The notes under the pieces were generated by a model. That model ran no database searches, had not been told where the DNA came from, and saw only the letters and a list, made by a program, of their open reading frames with translations. This document shows, piece by piece, positions 9,576 to 17,672 of a stretch of 64,000 nucleotides of DNA (its first letter is position 1; the number at the start of each line of letters is the position of its first letter). Location: assembly GCA_019748195.1 (NCBI GenBank), contig JAIEPW010000043.1, forward strand, positions 62,001-126,000. Reading direction: 5' to 3'. Made by a program: the position numbers and the translations under genes. This DNA is from Bryobacteraceae bacterium (GTDB lineage: Bacteria; Acidobacteriota; Terriglobia; Bryobacterales; Bryobacteraceae).

Positions 9576-9590
9576 CCGGCGCCGCGCCGG
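9576..9590 (-). terminator. GC-rich hairpin after the 149-residue gene
   Basis: A short perfect stem, CCGGCG-CCG-CGCCGG, lies 19 bases beyond the stop of the minus-strand gene ending at 9609. On that strand it is followed by a weak pyrimidine stretch (CCCATTT). It may be a weak terminator or only a REP-like GC hairpin. Confidence 0.3.
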
Positions 9591-9608
9591 CCGGCCCCGG
9601 ATCGCGGG

Positions 9609-10058
9609 CTAAAGCCTTCGGCGCTGCTGCCATACGGTGAGGAACTCGAGGAACTCGCGCGCCTTCGCCGGGTTGATGAGCTTCAGCTTGTTGCGATACG
9701 AATACACCAGGTTCAGCATGGAGCGTTCGGCATGCCGCCAGGGCAGCAGCAGCGATTCATCGGAGCGGCCGGAAGCATAGCTGATCGCGTCCATCAGCCA
9801 ATCCAAGTCGTGCAACAGTTCGGCCGAGGGCTTCTTGGTTGTGGTGTCGGGAGCACGCAGCGAAGGCCACAGCCCGCGGATGTCGTTGATGTATCCGGTG
9901 CCCCGGACAATGGTTCCCAGTTCGATCCAGGTTCGGATCAGATACTGAAAATCGTCAAACTTGTCGTCGTGAAAACCGCCGCGTCTCTGAACATGTCTCA
10001 AGTAAGAGATCATCAAGTGGCAGCTTTGGGCCGCCTCGATTCGTTCTTGATCAGTCAA
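9609..10058 (-). CDS. hypothetical protein
   Basis: A 149-residue, mainly helical, cytoplasmic protein with no signal or membrane segment and no motif I recognise. Composition is rich in Arg, Leu and Trp (HLMISYLRHVQRRGGF near the start). The start is TTG at 10058, supported by an AGAGGTG ribosome site seven bases upstream. It stands alone between the NHL-repeat gene and the phosphatase, all on the minus strand but separated by gaps. Confidence 0.65.
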   Translation of the reverse strand: MTDQERIEAAQSCHLMISYLRHVQRRGGFHDDKFDDFQYLIRTWIELGTIVRGTGYINDIRGLWPSLRAPDTTTKKPSAELLHDLDWLMDAISYASGRSDESLLLPWRHAERSMLNLVYSYRNKLKLINPAKAREFLEFLTVWQQRRRL

Positions 10059-10130
10059 GGTTCACCTCTTGATTTACTTACGCGCTGAAGTGCGTTTCCG
10101 CGGATCAACGCCCTTGTGGCGACCGCGGCG

Positions 10131-11915
10131 TCAACGGATGGCGATCCTGGCGGTATTGGAAGCCGCGCCGCGAAGCGTCACGACGACGTCCTGCGGACCG
10201 GTGGGCGCGCCCGCCGGAATCCGGAAGTTGATCTGATACAGGCCGATGAGGCCGGGGGCGAGCCCGGAATAAGCTACCTCGGAACTGAGTCCCGCCACGG
10301 TGACCACGGGCCGGTCCGTGGTTTCGGCGAACGGAGGCGCGGAAGGGGCGACCGCGCCGGTAGACACGGCCGGCCGGACAGCTCCTAATCCTGTCAGGTA
10401 CAGCAATGCGAATGCGTCGCGATCCACCGGATTCGCGGGTCCGATCACGCTGAAGTCCGGCTTGAGAAAGGCGCCGTTCGCCGCCGCGTCAATCAAAATA
10501 ATGCCGGGCTGCTCCTGCAGCAAGGGCACACTGACGGTGGCGCTGCGAACGCCGTTGTTCTCCAGGACCACGCTGACGCTCGAACCAGTCAGATCGAACG
10601 GGACTTGAAAGCTGACCTGCTCCTGACCGGAAACCGTGGCGATCCCGTACATGGGCGCGCTGACTCCATTGATGGTGACCGAAATCCCGTTCAGCCGGGC
10701 GGGCCAGGGTGCTTGCCGCACCAGCACAATGCCGTTGGCGCTGGAGACGTTCCGTCCAAAGATGGTGCCGAGCCCGCCGGGCGTGAAACCGGGCCGGAAA
10801 CTGGCCGCGTTCACCGCGCCGGCCGAGGTGAACTCCGGGGCGCTGGGAGGAGCGATTCCGGAAACGCGGCGAATGCGATTGTTGATTGTGTCGGCGATGT
10901 ATAGGCTGCCCAGATTGTCCAGAGCCACGCCGAAGGCGCCGTTCAAGGAGGCCAGGGTCGCGCTGCCTCCGTCGCCCGAAAAGGCCGCGGCGCCGTTTCC
11001 CGCCACGGTCGAGATGACGCCGTCGGGGCTGATACGGCGGACGCGATGGTTTGGACCGTCGGTGAAGTACAGGGCGCCTCCCTGATCCACGGTCATGCCG
11101 CCGGGAAAATTGAGGCCGGCCGCCGAAGCCGGACCTCCGTCTCCGGAAAAGCCGGGAGTGCCGGTGCCCGCGAACGTGGAGATGGTTCCATTCACGATTC
11201 GCCGGATGCGCTGGTTGAACTGATCGCTGAAATAGATGCGGCCGGAGTAATCAACGGCGATCGCCGTGGGGTTGTCCAGAACCGCGGCGGAGGCGGGACC
11301 GCCGTCGCCGCTGAAGCCTCGCGCGCCGTTGCCCGCCAGGGTCTCCAGAGTGCCGCCCGCGGTGATGCGTGCAACGCGATGCGCGCCCTGATCGACGAAG
11401 TAGAGCGCGTTATTGAAGACCGCGCAGCGGATGGGCAGCCATAAGGTGGCCGCGCCCGCGGGACCGCCCTCGCCGGCCCAGCCGTTGCCGCCGTTTCCGG
11501 CATAGGTCGAAATGACTCCGCCGGGCGAGACGCGGCGTATCCGGGCGTTGCGCAGATCGTTGATATAGACGTTGCCCGAGGCATCGCTGCAGACGCCGGT
11601 GGGCGCGTTCAGTTGTGCCGCCGATGCGGGGCCGCCATCGCCGGAAAAGCCTGCCGCCCCCGTGCCGGCGAAAGTCGTCACCGTCCCGGAGGGGTCGATG
11701 CGCCGGATGCGATGGTTGTTCTCGTCGGTGACATAAACGTTACCCGCGCCATCCACATGCACGTTGACGCTGCGGTTGAACGAGGCCGCTGTCGCCGGGC
11801 CGCCATCACCCCCAAACCCCGCCGTGCCGTTCCCGGCGAATGTCGTGATGATCCCTTGCGCGCACAAGGGCGCAGAGACCAGCCAGAAGGTGAAACCGAG
11901 AAGAACCGCGCGCAT
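10131..11915 (-). CDS. secreted NHL-repeat beta-propeller with Solibacter-type C-terminal domain
   Basis: A 594-residue exported protein. The ATG at 11915 has TTGGAGG just upstream; an in-frame GTG precedes it. The signal peptide ends at LCAQG. Residues about 22-350 hold six NHL repeats of about 56 residues, each with GxxGFSGDGGPASAA, a GNVYVxD strand and NHRIRRI, forming a six-bladed propeller. Residues about 365-594 (PEFTSAGAVNAASF onward) match the domain known as TIGR03437, found in many secreted Solibacter proteins. The function is unknown; binding or structural roles outside the cell are likely. The DNA carries a matching imperfect tandem repeat of about 170 bases. Confidence 0.9.
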   Translation of the reverse strand: MRAVLLGFTFWLVSAPLCAQGIITTFAGNGTAGFGGDGGPATAASFNRSVNVHVDGAGNVYVTDENNHRIRRIDPSGTVTTFAGTGAAGFSGDGGPASAAQLNAPTGVCSDASGNVYINDLRNARIRRVSPGGVISTYAGNGGNGWAGEGGPAGAATLWLPIRCAVFNNALYFVDQGAHRVARITAGGTLETLAGNGARGFSGDGGPASAAVLDNPTAIAVDYSGRIYFSDQFNQRIRRIVNGTISTFAGTGTPGFSGDGGPASAAGLNFPGGMTVDQGGALYFTDGPNHRVRRISPDGVISTVAGNGAAAFSGDGGSATLASLNGAFGVALDNLGSLYIADTINNRIRRVSGIAPPSAPEFTSAGAVNAASFRPGFTPGGLGTIFGRNVSSANGIVLVRQAPWPARLNGISVTINGVSAPMYGIATVSGQEQVSFQVPFDLTGSSVSVVLENNGVRSATVSVPLLQEQPGIILIDAAANGAFLKPDFSVIGPANPVDRDAFALLYLTGLGAVRPAVSTGAVAPSAPPFAETTDRPVVTVAGLSSEVAYSGLAPGLIGLYQINFRIPAGAPTGPQDVVVTLRGAASNTARIAIR

Positions 11916-11979
11916 CACGCCTCCAAGGTTGACGATGGATGCGACCTATCTTAAAAGCTCTGTAAATGCGTGGTCAAAT

Positions 11980-12888
11980 TCATTTTGCCGCCGCGAGCTG
12001 CTGCCAGGTCTCCTGAAGCTGCGCGGGCAGCCGCGGTCCCACCCAGGTTTTCACCGAGTCCGGCATTCGAACCGTGGTGGATACCGGGCGCTCGCCCTCG
12101 ATTTTGACCAGGTCGTTGAGCGTCTTGCCAGCCTTGCGGGCGGCATCCACTTCGCGAACTAGCGTGGAGAGGAACTCGCGCTGCCCGGCAATCACATTTG
12201 CCTTGCCCAGCGGACCATGTCCGGGGGCCACCTGCTCCAGCTTCAACTTCTCCACCTTCGCCAGGATCCGGGGCCAGTTGCGCAAGTCGGAATCGCTCAG
12301 GAAGTTCGCGGGGGCGTTCACGGCGGCGTCTCCGGTGGCGATGATTTTCTCCTTGGGCAGGTACACGTAGCCGTCGCCGCGCGTGTGGCCCCAGCCGTAA
12401 TGGCGGAACTCGATCTTCCGCCGGCCGTCGGTTAACACGAACTTGCCGCCGGAGACGACCTGTTTGGGCGGCTCGGGAGCCTCCAGGCGAAGCGCGGCGA
12501 GATCCTGCCGGTTCTTCACGGCGCCCTGGAAGCGGCCGGGCTCCAGGCGCTTGTACTCGTTGGCGAGCGGCGCGAAGGCTACCGTGGTTGCGCCGGCCCG
12601 GGTCCAGACCGCGCCGCCATAGGTGTGATCGCCGTGGTGATGGGTGAGCAAGACGTAGCGCACTGGCTTGGGGCTGAGCTTCTTCAGGTCCGCCAGTAGC
12701 GCGTTGGCGCCCTGCGGGTAGCTCGCGTCCACGACGGCCAGGTAATCCTTCATTTCGACCACCAGGTGATTGCAGCCTTCGTTCGGACCGGCCTGGCGAA
12801 ACCATACTCCGGGGGCGATTTCCTTCGTCGTACCGGGTTGAGCGAAGGCAACCGAGGCAAGCAGCAAACTCAAGGCGAGCGGTTTCAT
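11980..12888 (-). CDS. exported metallo-beta-lactamase-fold hydrolase
   Basis: A 302-residue protein with a signal peptide (MKPLALSLLLASVAFAQ). The metal site is complete: HHHGDH at residues 83-88, GHTRGD, the bridging aspartate in IIATGDAAVN and the late histidine in VAPGHGPLG. This pattern fits the glyoxalase II-like or quinoprotein-relay hydrolase branch of the superfamily rather than RNases. Substrate unknown. No partner gene is coupled; a short gap separates it from the exported 162-residue protein upstream. Confidence 0.9.
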   Translation of the reverse strand: MKPLALSLLLASVAFAQPGTTKEIAPGVWFRQAGPNEGCNHLVVEMKDYLAVVDASYPQGANALLADLKKLSPKPVRYVLLTHHHGDHTYGGAVWTRAGATTVAFAPLANEYKRLEPGRFQGAVKNRQDLAALRLEAPEPPKQVVSGGKFVLTDGRRKIEFRHYGWGHTRGDGYVYLPKEKIIATGDAAVNAPANFLSDSDLRNWPRILAKVEKLKLEQVAPGHGPLGKANVIAGQREFLSTLVREVDAARKAGKTLNDLVKIEGERPVSTTVRMPDSVKTWVGPRLPAQLQETWQQLAAAK

Positions 12889-12927
12889 GGATGCCCAGTG
12901 TAACGCGGATCGCCCCCGGAGAAGCGG

Positions 12928-13416
12928 CTAGTTCAACTTAGTCACCAGGGCTTCGAAGTCCAGTTTGCGAGCCGCGACGGGATCGTCCAGGGAGGCGATC
13001 ACCCCGGGCTTTCCCAACGTGAGGGATGGCCGGACGTTCAGGGTCACATGGGTCACCAGCGGTGGCTGATTGGCGCGGGACATGTCGGCAAGCGTGAAGT
13101 CGGCCTTCAGTGTCAAAGTCACTTTGCCCGCGGTTTCGCGCACTTCACAATCCAGGGTGAAACCGATATCCGTGAAGTTAACCTGTGGAGGCTTACCGGA
13201 GGACGCAGCGGGAGGGACGGTATACGGAGCGCGAGTATTGCCCCGGAAAAACGTTCGCGTGTCGCCTTCGGTCAACACGGAATAGCGGGCCGCCGGCTTG
13301 GCGGGCTCACCTCCGTCGCGGATCAGAAAATCCACTTTGTAGACAGGCCGGTCCGCTTGGGCGAACAAGGGCGAGGCCAGAATCACCGCCGAAATCGTCA
13401 GAAATCCGAATCGCAT
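12928..13416 (-). CDS. exported hypothetical protein of acidobacterial type
   Basis: A 162-residue protein with a signal peptide ending at LFAQA. The mature part is all-beta, with a central stretch (NFTDIGFTLDCEVRE) and a C-terminal LGKPGVIASLDDPVAARK. From memory, small secreted proteins with this layout are common in Acidobacteria and are reminiscent of secretin-type beta domains. No function can be assigned. It lies upstream of the MBL-fold gene on the same strand with a 39-base gap, so co-transcription is possible. Confidence 0.65.
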   Translation of the reverse strand: MRFGFLTISAVILASPLFAQADRPVYKVDFLIRDGGEPAKPAARYSVLTEGDTRTFFRGNTRAPYTVPPAASSGKPPQVNFTDIGFTLDCEVRETAGKVTLTLKADFTLADMSRANQPPLVTHVTLNVRPSLTLGKPGVIASLDDPVAARKLDFEALVTKLN

Positions 13417-13491
13417 GGCGTTAACGATCTCCTTGCCAGGGAGACGCCTCGCGCGGGGCGTTCGTGCAGGTGTTTTTAATTGCGGCGGTGG

Positions 13492-13806
13492 CTAATCCTT
13501 AGGATTGTCCGAAATCCACGTGAACGCTTTTTGCGCGGCGGGCCAGCCGATGGTGGTGATGGACAAGACCGCGACGTGGTACATCGCCTCGGGTTTCACG
13601 CCGGCAGCCCGTGCCTGCCGGACCGCGGAATGCACCGCACCCTCGTGTCCCGCGCCTATGGCGATGGCAAGCTTGGCAAGGCGCCGGGTTTTTTCATCCA
13701 GCGGCCCGGCTTCATGACATTCCTTTCCAAGATTCTCAAACGCCGCCCAGACTTTGGGATACGATTTCTGGACGCTCCGGACAGCTTTCGGCAGTTTCGT
13801 TTTCAT
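13492..13806 (-). CDS. carboxymuconolactone decarboxylase-like protein lacking the CxxC
   Basis: A 104-residue all-helical protein of the AhpD/carboxymuconolactone decarboxylase-like fold (KTRRLAKLAIAIGAGHEGAVHSAVRQARAAGVKPEAM). In the thiol-active branch this helix carries CxxC before the histidine. Here the position reads GHEG, so no AhpD-type peroxidase-reductase chemistry is expected. The ATG at 13806 overlaps the stop of the DUF7009-like gene (ATGA), making this the last gene of the molybdoenzyme operon. Its role there is unknown; a helper or assembly protein is possible. Confidence 0.8.
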   Translation of the reverse strand: MKTKLPKAVRSVQKSYPKVWAAFENLGKECHEAGPLDEKTRRLAKLAIAIGAGHEGAVHSAVRQARAAGVKPEAMYHVAVLSITTIGWPAAQKAFTWISDNPKD

Positions 13807-14186
13807 GATTGGCAGTGTACTGGATGTCCGGGCGGCGCCGGGAATGCCTCGGCCGGATCTTCTCCCGGGCGGGGCTTGGCGCAACCCAGGTCCTTCTCGA
13901 TCAGAAGCTGCACGGAGCCTCCCGGCCAGAAATTCCCGGCCGACAGACTCAGGTCCGACTTGGCGGCCCATTCGAGCAGTCTTGCGCGCGGGATCTCGAT
14001 CCGGATCGCGCCGGCGTCCATAGCGGCGGAGACGACATCGTCCTGGGAAGCGAGCAGACGATACGACAGGCTCTGTCCGGGCGCGAAATCGGTACGCGAC
14101 TCAATCCAACCGCTGTTGATCAGCCCTCGCAGTTCGCTTTGGGTGATGCGGACGCGAACCGTGTTGTCTTTCAAGCGTAATTTCAT
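13803..14186 (-). CDS. DUF7009-like protein in the molybdoenzyme operon
   Basis: A 127-residue protein beginning MKLRLKDNTVRVRITQSEL, which resembles the family I know as DUF7009 (small beta-rich proteins starting MKLRxxxxxxRxRLT). The C-terminal 25 residues are rich in Pro, Glu and Cys (DLGCAKPRPGEDP). No enzymatic motif is visible. Both ends overlap their neighbours by ATGA junctions (TorD stop at 14183, CMD start at 13806), so it is made together with them. Its job in oxidoreductase maturation is inferred from this context only. Confidence 0.65.
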   Translation of the reverse strand: MKLRLKDNTVRVRITQSELRGLINSGWIESRTDFAPGQSLSYRLLASQDDVVSAAMDAGAIRIEIPRARLLEWAAKSDLSLSAGNFWPGGSVQLLIEKDLGCAKPRPGEDPAEAFPAPPGHPVHCQS

Positions 14187-14740
14187 GGCGCGACCTCCGG
14201 GTCCTGCACCAGTGCGTGGATCAGTTCCGCGGCCAAACGGTACAGCGGGATGCGGGCAGCGGCCTCCAGCTTGCGGCTGAAGCCGGCGAGCCAGTGCAAG
14301 TGCTGGCGCCGGAACAACGCCAGTTCCGAAGGTGCAGCGCCAGAGGCCACCAGAGTTCCATAGAAGCTCAGCAGCAAGCCGGCGTGATCGGCGGGCTCGT
14401 TCTCACGCGACGGCTCCATGCCGCACCGGCGGTACCAGGCCAGCGCGGCGTGGTGCGCATCGCCCAGCAGTTGCGGCGGATCGGCGTACACCGATTGCCA
14501 GGGCAGGCAGGCGGCGTGATCGGGACTGAGGAAGAGCCGCACGTATTCTTTCTCCAGGTCCTGGCTGCCGATCTGGAGGGCGGCACGCCACGGTTCCCGC
14601 GCGGAGGACGGCAACGCCTCCTCCGCGTCATCGAGAACCGCTTTCAGTTCCTGAGGGGAGGAAGTCAGGAGCGACCTTCCGGCCAAAAGGTAGAGCGCGG
14701 CCAGGTTACGAGTCTCGGCCGTATCCTGCGCGATGGTCAT
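14183..14740 (-). CDS. TorD/DmsD-family molybdoenzyme chaperone
   Basis: A 185-residue all-helical cytoplasmic protein of the TorD/DmsD/NarJ family, which binds the Tat leader of a molybdoenzyme and holds it until cofactor insertion. Visible signatures are LEKEYVRLFLSPDHAACLPWQSVYAD near the middle, the late EPADHAGLLLSFYG helix and the histidine-rich ending. The start at 14740 overlaps the stop of the catalytic-subunit gene (ATGA at 14737-14740). Its client is almost certainly the adjacent Tat-exported protein. Confidence 0.88.
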   Translation of the reverse strand: MTIAQDTAETRNLAALYLLAGRSLLTSSPQELKAVLDDAEEALPSSAREPWRAALQIGSQDLEKEYVRLFLSPDHAACLPWQSVYADPPQLLGDAHHAALAWYRRCGMEPSRENEPADHAGLLLSFYGTLVASGAAPSELALFRRQHLHWLAGFSRKLEAAARIPLYRLAAELIHALVQDPEVAP

Positions 14741-16986
14741 GACACACGCTCCACCTTGACCACGGCATCCATGATGCAGGAGGCGCCGGCGAAATTCCCG
14801 GCGCGCACCAATTCGTCGGCGGACTGCGCCGGAATTACGTCGCCGTCGCGAACGCCTTTTTGTCCGGAAACGCTCAGCAGCCGGGAGCGATGTCCGAAGC
14901 CGTGCGCCACCATCACGCAATCGGGACGCAGGTGTTGCGTCAGGTGGGCCTTGAGTTCGATCGAGCCGACGCGCGAGGTGACGCGGATGCGATCGCCCTC
15001 GCGGATGCCGAGCTTGGCGGCCATCTCCGCCGGCACCAGCGCCGGTTCCTCGGGGCCGAACATCTCCGCCAGAATCGGATTGTTATGCGTGGTCAGGCGC
15101 TTGTGGACCGCGGGAATGAAGGTCAGGTAGTAGAAGGGATAATCCGCCGTGGGGATCTCGCGCTTCGGCTTCCAGACGGGCAGGGGATCGGCTCCTTTCT
15201 CGCGCGTGAACTGCGGGACGTAGATCTGGCATTTGCCGCCGCCGCCCGCGGTGTTGAAGCGGGTCATCGGCACGAAGTTCTGTTCGCGGGTCACCAGGCC
15301 CTTGGCGCGGAACTCCGCGAAATTCTCGCCCAGGCCCGCGCGCTTGATCTTTTCATCGAGAAGCGTGTTCAGGTTGATGAACTCGCCGGCGGGTGTCCGG
15401 AAGAATTCGGGCGCCAGGCGCTTGCCCAGCTCCAGGGCGACAAACGGGATGCCGCGCGCTTCAAAGATCGGCGGGGCCACCGCCGTGCGAGCCACGGCCT
15501 GCGGCATCTTCGCCGAGTAATCGCGCGACACCACGTCGTTGCCCTCCAGGTAGATCGCCGACGGAAGCGCGATGTCGGCCATGTTCACGGTGTCGGTCGG
15601 CAGGAAGTCCATGGCCACGGTGAAGGGGATCGCCTTCAACATCTCTTCGCCCAGCTTGGGCTGCGGCCAAGCCAGGACGGTATAGGCGTTGAAGAATGCA
15701 AACCGGATCATGCCGGGATACTGCCGCAGCACGCCATCGGCGCAGGTGGAAAACATTCCCCCGCCGTCTTCCAGCACAAACGGCAGCTTATCCTTGCCGT
15801 CCACGCGCCGCCCCTGCTTGGGCGGATAAGGCGGCGGGGGATAGACGGCGTCCACGCCGGGAATACTGAACTGCCGGGCGAAGTAGCGGCCGCCCGGCCG
15901 GTCGATGGTTCCGGCCAGGATGTTCAGAATCGAGATCGCGTGCACCAGTTGGCTGGCGTTGGCATAGTTGGCGCACAAGGTTTTCTTGTGCGCGGGGGCG
16001 ACGGCCGGCCGCGTGTTGGCGAACTCCCGCGCGATCCGCCGGATCGCGTCCGCCGGCACGTCCGATTCGCGCTCGGCCCACTCCGGCGTGAATTGCTGGA
16101 AGTGCTGCCGGATCTGCGTTTCAAACTCGGCGAAATTGGTGTAGTTGTCGACGAATTCCTTGTGGTACAGGTTCTCGGAGACGATGATGTTGATCATCGC
16201 CAGCGCCACCGCCAGATCCGAGCCGGGACGGATGGGATGCCATTCATCGGCGAACTTGCCCGTGGCGGAGAACTGCGGGTTGAACATCACCACCTTCGCG
16301 CCGTTGCTCTTCGCTTTCACCATGCCGTTGGCGTGCACGATCTTGGTTTTGGCCAGGATGTCCCAGCCGAACAGGAGGATGTATCGGGAGTTTTCGAAAT
16401 CGACGCTCCAGCTCTTGCCGCCGGTGGTGTAGCGCTGGATGATGCGGTCGGTGAGAAAGCACTCGTCGATGTGATCGATCCGATTCACCACGCCGATGGA
16501 ATTCAGGAAGCGGGCCCACATGTCGGGCGCCGGCAGCGTGACGAACAGGAGGCTCTCCGCGCCAAATTGCTGCCGGGTGTCGGCGATCTTTTGCGCAATC
16601 GTATCCAGCGCCTCGGTCCAGGAGACGCGGACCCAGCCGGGATCCTCGTCGAAGCCCTTGCGCGGATTGGTGCGGCGCATGGGGTACTTCAGGCGATCCG
16701 GATCGTACAGGAATCCCGCCGCCGATGCGCCCTTACCGCAAAGGTGGCCTTCGCCCGAAAAGTCACCGGGCAGGCCTTCCACAAACCGCAGGACTCCGTC
16801 CTGAACGGTGGCTTTGATTCCGCACGCGGGCGAGCAGATGCCGCAGGCCGTCGTGATGGTGTTGACGGCCGCCTGCCGCGAAACCGCGGGGCGGAAGTAC
16901 TCGTCGAGGGCGAAAAGCGGGCTCGACGCCAGGGCAGCCGAAGCGCCGCCCGTGAATTTCATCCAATCCCTTCGTGTGATGGTCAT
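14737..16986 (-). CDS. Tat-exported molybdopterin oxidoreductase, catalytic subunit (PsrA/PhsA-like)
   Basis: A 749-residue DMSO-reductase-family protein. It starts with a twin-arginine leader (ITRRDWMKFTGG), so the folded enzyme is exported. Cys48, Cys51, Cys55 and Cys83 form the N-terminal iron-sulfur site. Cys176 (HIDECFLTD) is at the expected molybdenum-ligand position, suggesting Cys coordination as in polysulfide/thiosulfate reductases, formate dehydrogenases and periplasmic nitrate reductases. The C-terminal cap domain (LGIREGDRIRVTSRVGSIELK) is complete. The partner set with a four-cluster ferredoxin and TorD fits a Psr/Phs-type enzyme, but no NrfD/PsrC anchor is present. Substrate and electron partner are unknown. 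Confidence 0.88.
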   Translation of the reverse strand: MTITRRDWMKFTGGASAALASSPLFALDEYFRPAVSRQAAVNTITTACGICSPACGIKATVQDGVLRFVEGLPGDFSGEGHLCGKGASAAGFLYDPDRLKYPMRRTNPRKGFDEDPGWVRVSWTEALDTIAQKIADTRQQFGAESLLFVTLPAPDMWARFLNSIGVVNRIDHIDECFLTDRIIQRYTTGGKSWSVDFENSRYILLFGWDILAKTKIVHANGMVKAKSNGAKVVMFNPQFSATGKFADEWHPIRPGSDLAVALAMINIIVSENLYHKEFVDNYTNFAEFETQIRQHFQQFTPEWAERESDVPADAIRRIAREFANTRPAVAPAHKKTLCANYANASQLVHAISILNILAGTIDRPGGRYFARQFSIPGVDAVYPPPPYPPKQGRRVDGKDKLPFVLEDGGGMFSTCADGVLRQYPGMIRFAFFNAYTVLAWPQPKLGEEMLKAIPFTVAMDFLPTDTVNMADIALPSAIYLEGNDVVSRDYSAKMPQAVARTAVAPPIFEARGIPFVALELGKRLAPEFFRTPAGEFINLNTLLDEKIKRAGLGENFAEFRAKGLVTREQNFVPMTRFNTAGGGGKCQIYVPQFTREKGADPLPVWKPKREIPTADYPFYYLTFIPAVHKRLTTHNNPILAEMFGPEEPALVPAEMAAKLGIREGDRIRVTSRVGSIELKAHLTQHLRPDCVMVAHGFGHRSRLLSVSGQKGVRDGDVIPAQSADELVRAGNFAGASCIMDAVVKVERVS

Positions 16987-16996
16987 GGCGCTCCTC

Positions 16997-17539
16997 CTAC
17001 CTGCCGAAACCCGCGGTGATGAACCGGATTTGTGGACGCGTACCCGACGGTGTGGGGAAATTCGCCGCTTCGGCCGGATAGTTGTCCTTGATTTCGTCCC
17101 AGGGCTTGAACTGCAGCGCGCCCGTGGGACAAATGGTGGCGCACGCCGGCTCCAGGTTCTGTTCCAGCCGGTCGAAGCACATGGTGCACTTCATCATCTT
17201 GCCGGCCTTGGCGTTGAAGCGCGGCGCCCCGTACGGACACCACTTCTCGCAGAAGCGGCAGCCGATGCATTTCTCCTGGTCGATGATCACCGCGCCGTCC
17301 TGCTCGCGGCGGTAAATAGCCTTCACCGGACAAGCCTTCATGCACAGCGCGTTCTCGCAGTGATTGCAGGCCAGGGACAGCGCCAGGCGGGAGGGGCGGG
17401 GGTAGGTTCCGGATTCGAACACCCGGACCTTGCGGTATTGGATTCCAGGCTCCAGGCCGTTCCATTGTTTGCAGGCTGCCTCGCAAGCCCGGCACTCGAT
17501 GCAGCGTTTGTAATCGAGGAGCCAGCCGTATCGGGCCAT
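16997..17539 (-). CDS. four-cluster 4Fe-4S ferredoxin subunit (PsrB/DmsB-like)
   Basis: A 180-residue electron-transfer subunit with sixteen cysteines in four groups: 13/16/19/23, 58/61/66/70, 91/94/97/101 and 118/121/133/137. This is the DmsB/PsrB/NrfC pattern that relays electrons between a membrane quinol module and the molybdenum subunit. There is no own signal peptide, so it should be exported with the Tat-bearing catalytic subunit. It is the first gene of the operon, with a strong AAAGGAGGG ribosome site before its ATG, and it precedes the catalytic gene by 10 bases. Confidence 0.93.
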   Translation of the reverse strand: MARYGWLLDYKRCIECRACEAACKQWNGLEPGIQYRKVRVFESGTYPRPSRLALSLACNHCENALCMKACPVKAIYRREQDGAVIIDQEKCIGCRFCEKWCPYGAPRFNAKAGKMMKCTMCFDRLEQNLEPACATICPTGALQFKPWDEIKDNYPAEAANFPTPSGTRPQIRFITAGFGR

Positions 17540-17632
17540 GCACCCTCCTTTCGTCTGAAAAGCTGAGGATGCCGCTGCCGGAAGCGGGTGACGAGAAAAG
17601 TGGTTTACGGACTGGAATGGTCCGCGTGATTC

Positions 17633-17665
17633 CGTCCGGATTGGACGAGCCGTCCGATCCGGACG
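17633..17665 (-). terminator. long hairpin between isomerase and oxidoreductase operon
   Basis: An inverted repeat with a 15-bp stem (17633-17647 against 17651-17665), one G-U wobble and a 3-base loop (AGC). It begins 8 bases after the stop of the minus-strand isomerase gene. There is no T-run behind it. It probably ends or attenuates transcription of the isomerase gene, separating it from the molybdoenzyme operon 94 bases further on. Confidence 0.6.
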
Positions 17666-17672
17666 ATTCGCG

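Noticed and set aside
12928-13416. Secretin or pilus component
   Set aside because: The similarity is limited to a general beta-rich pattern, and no type II, III or IV secretion genes are nearby.
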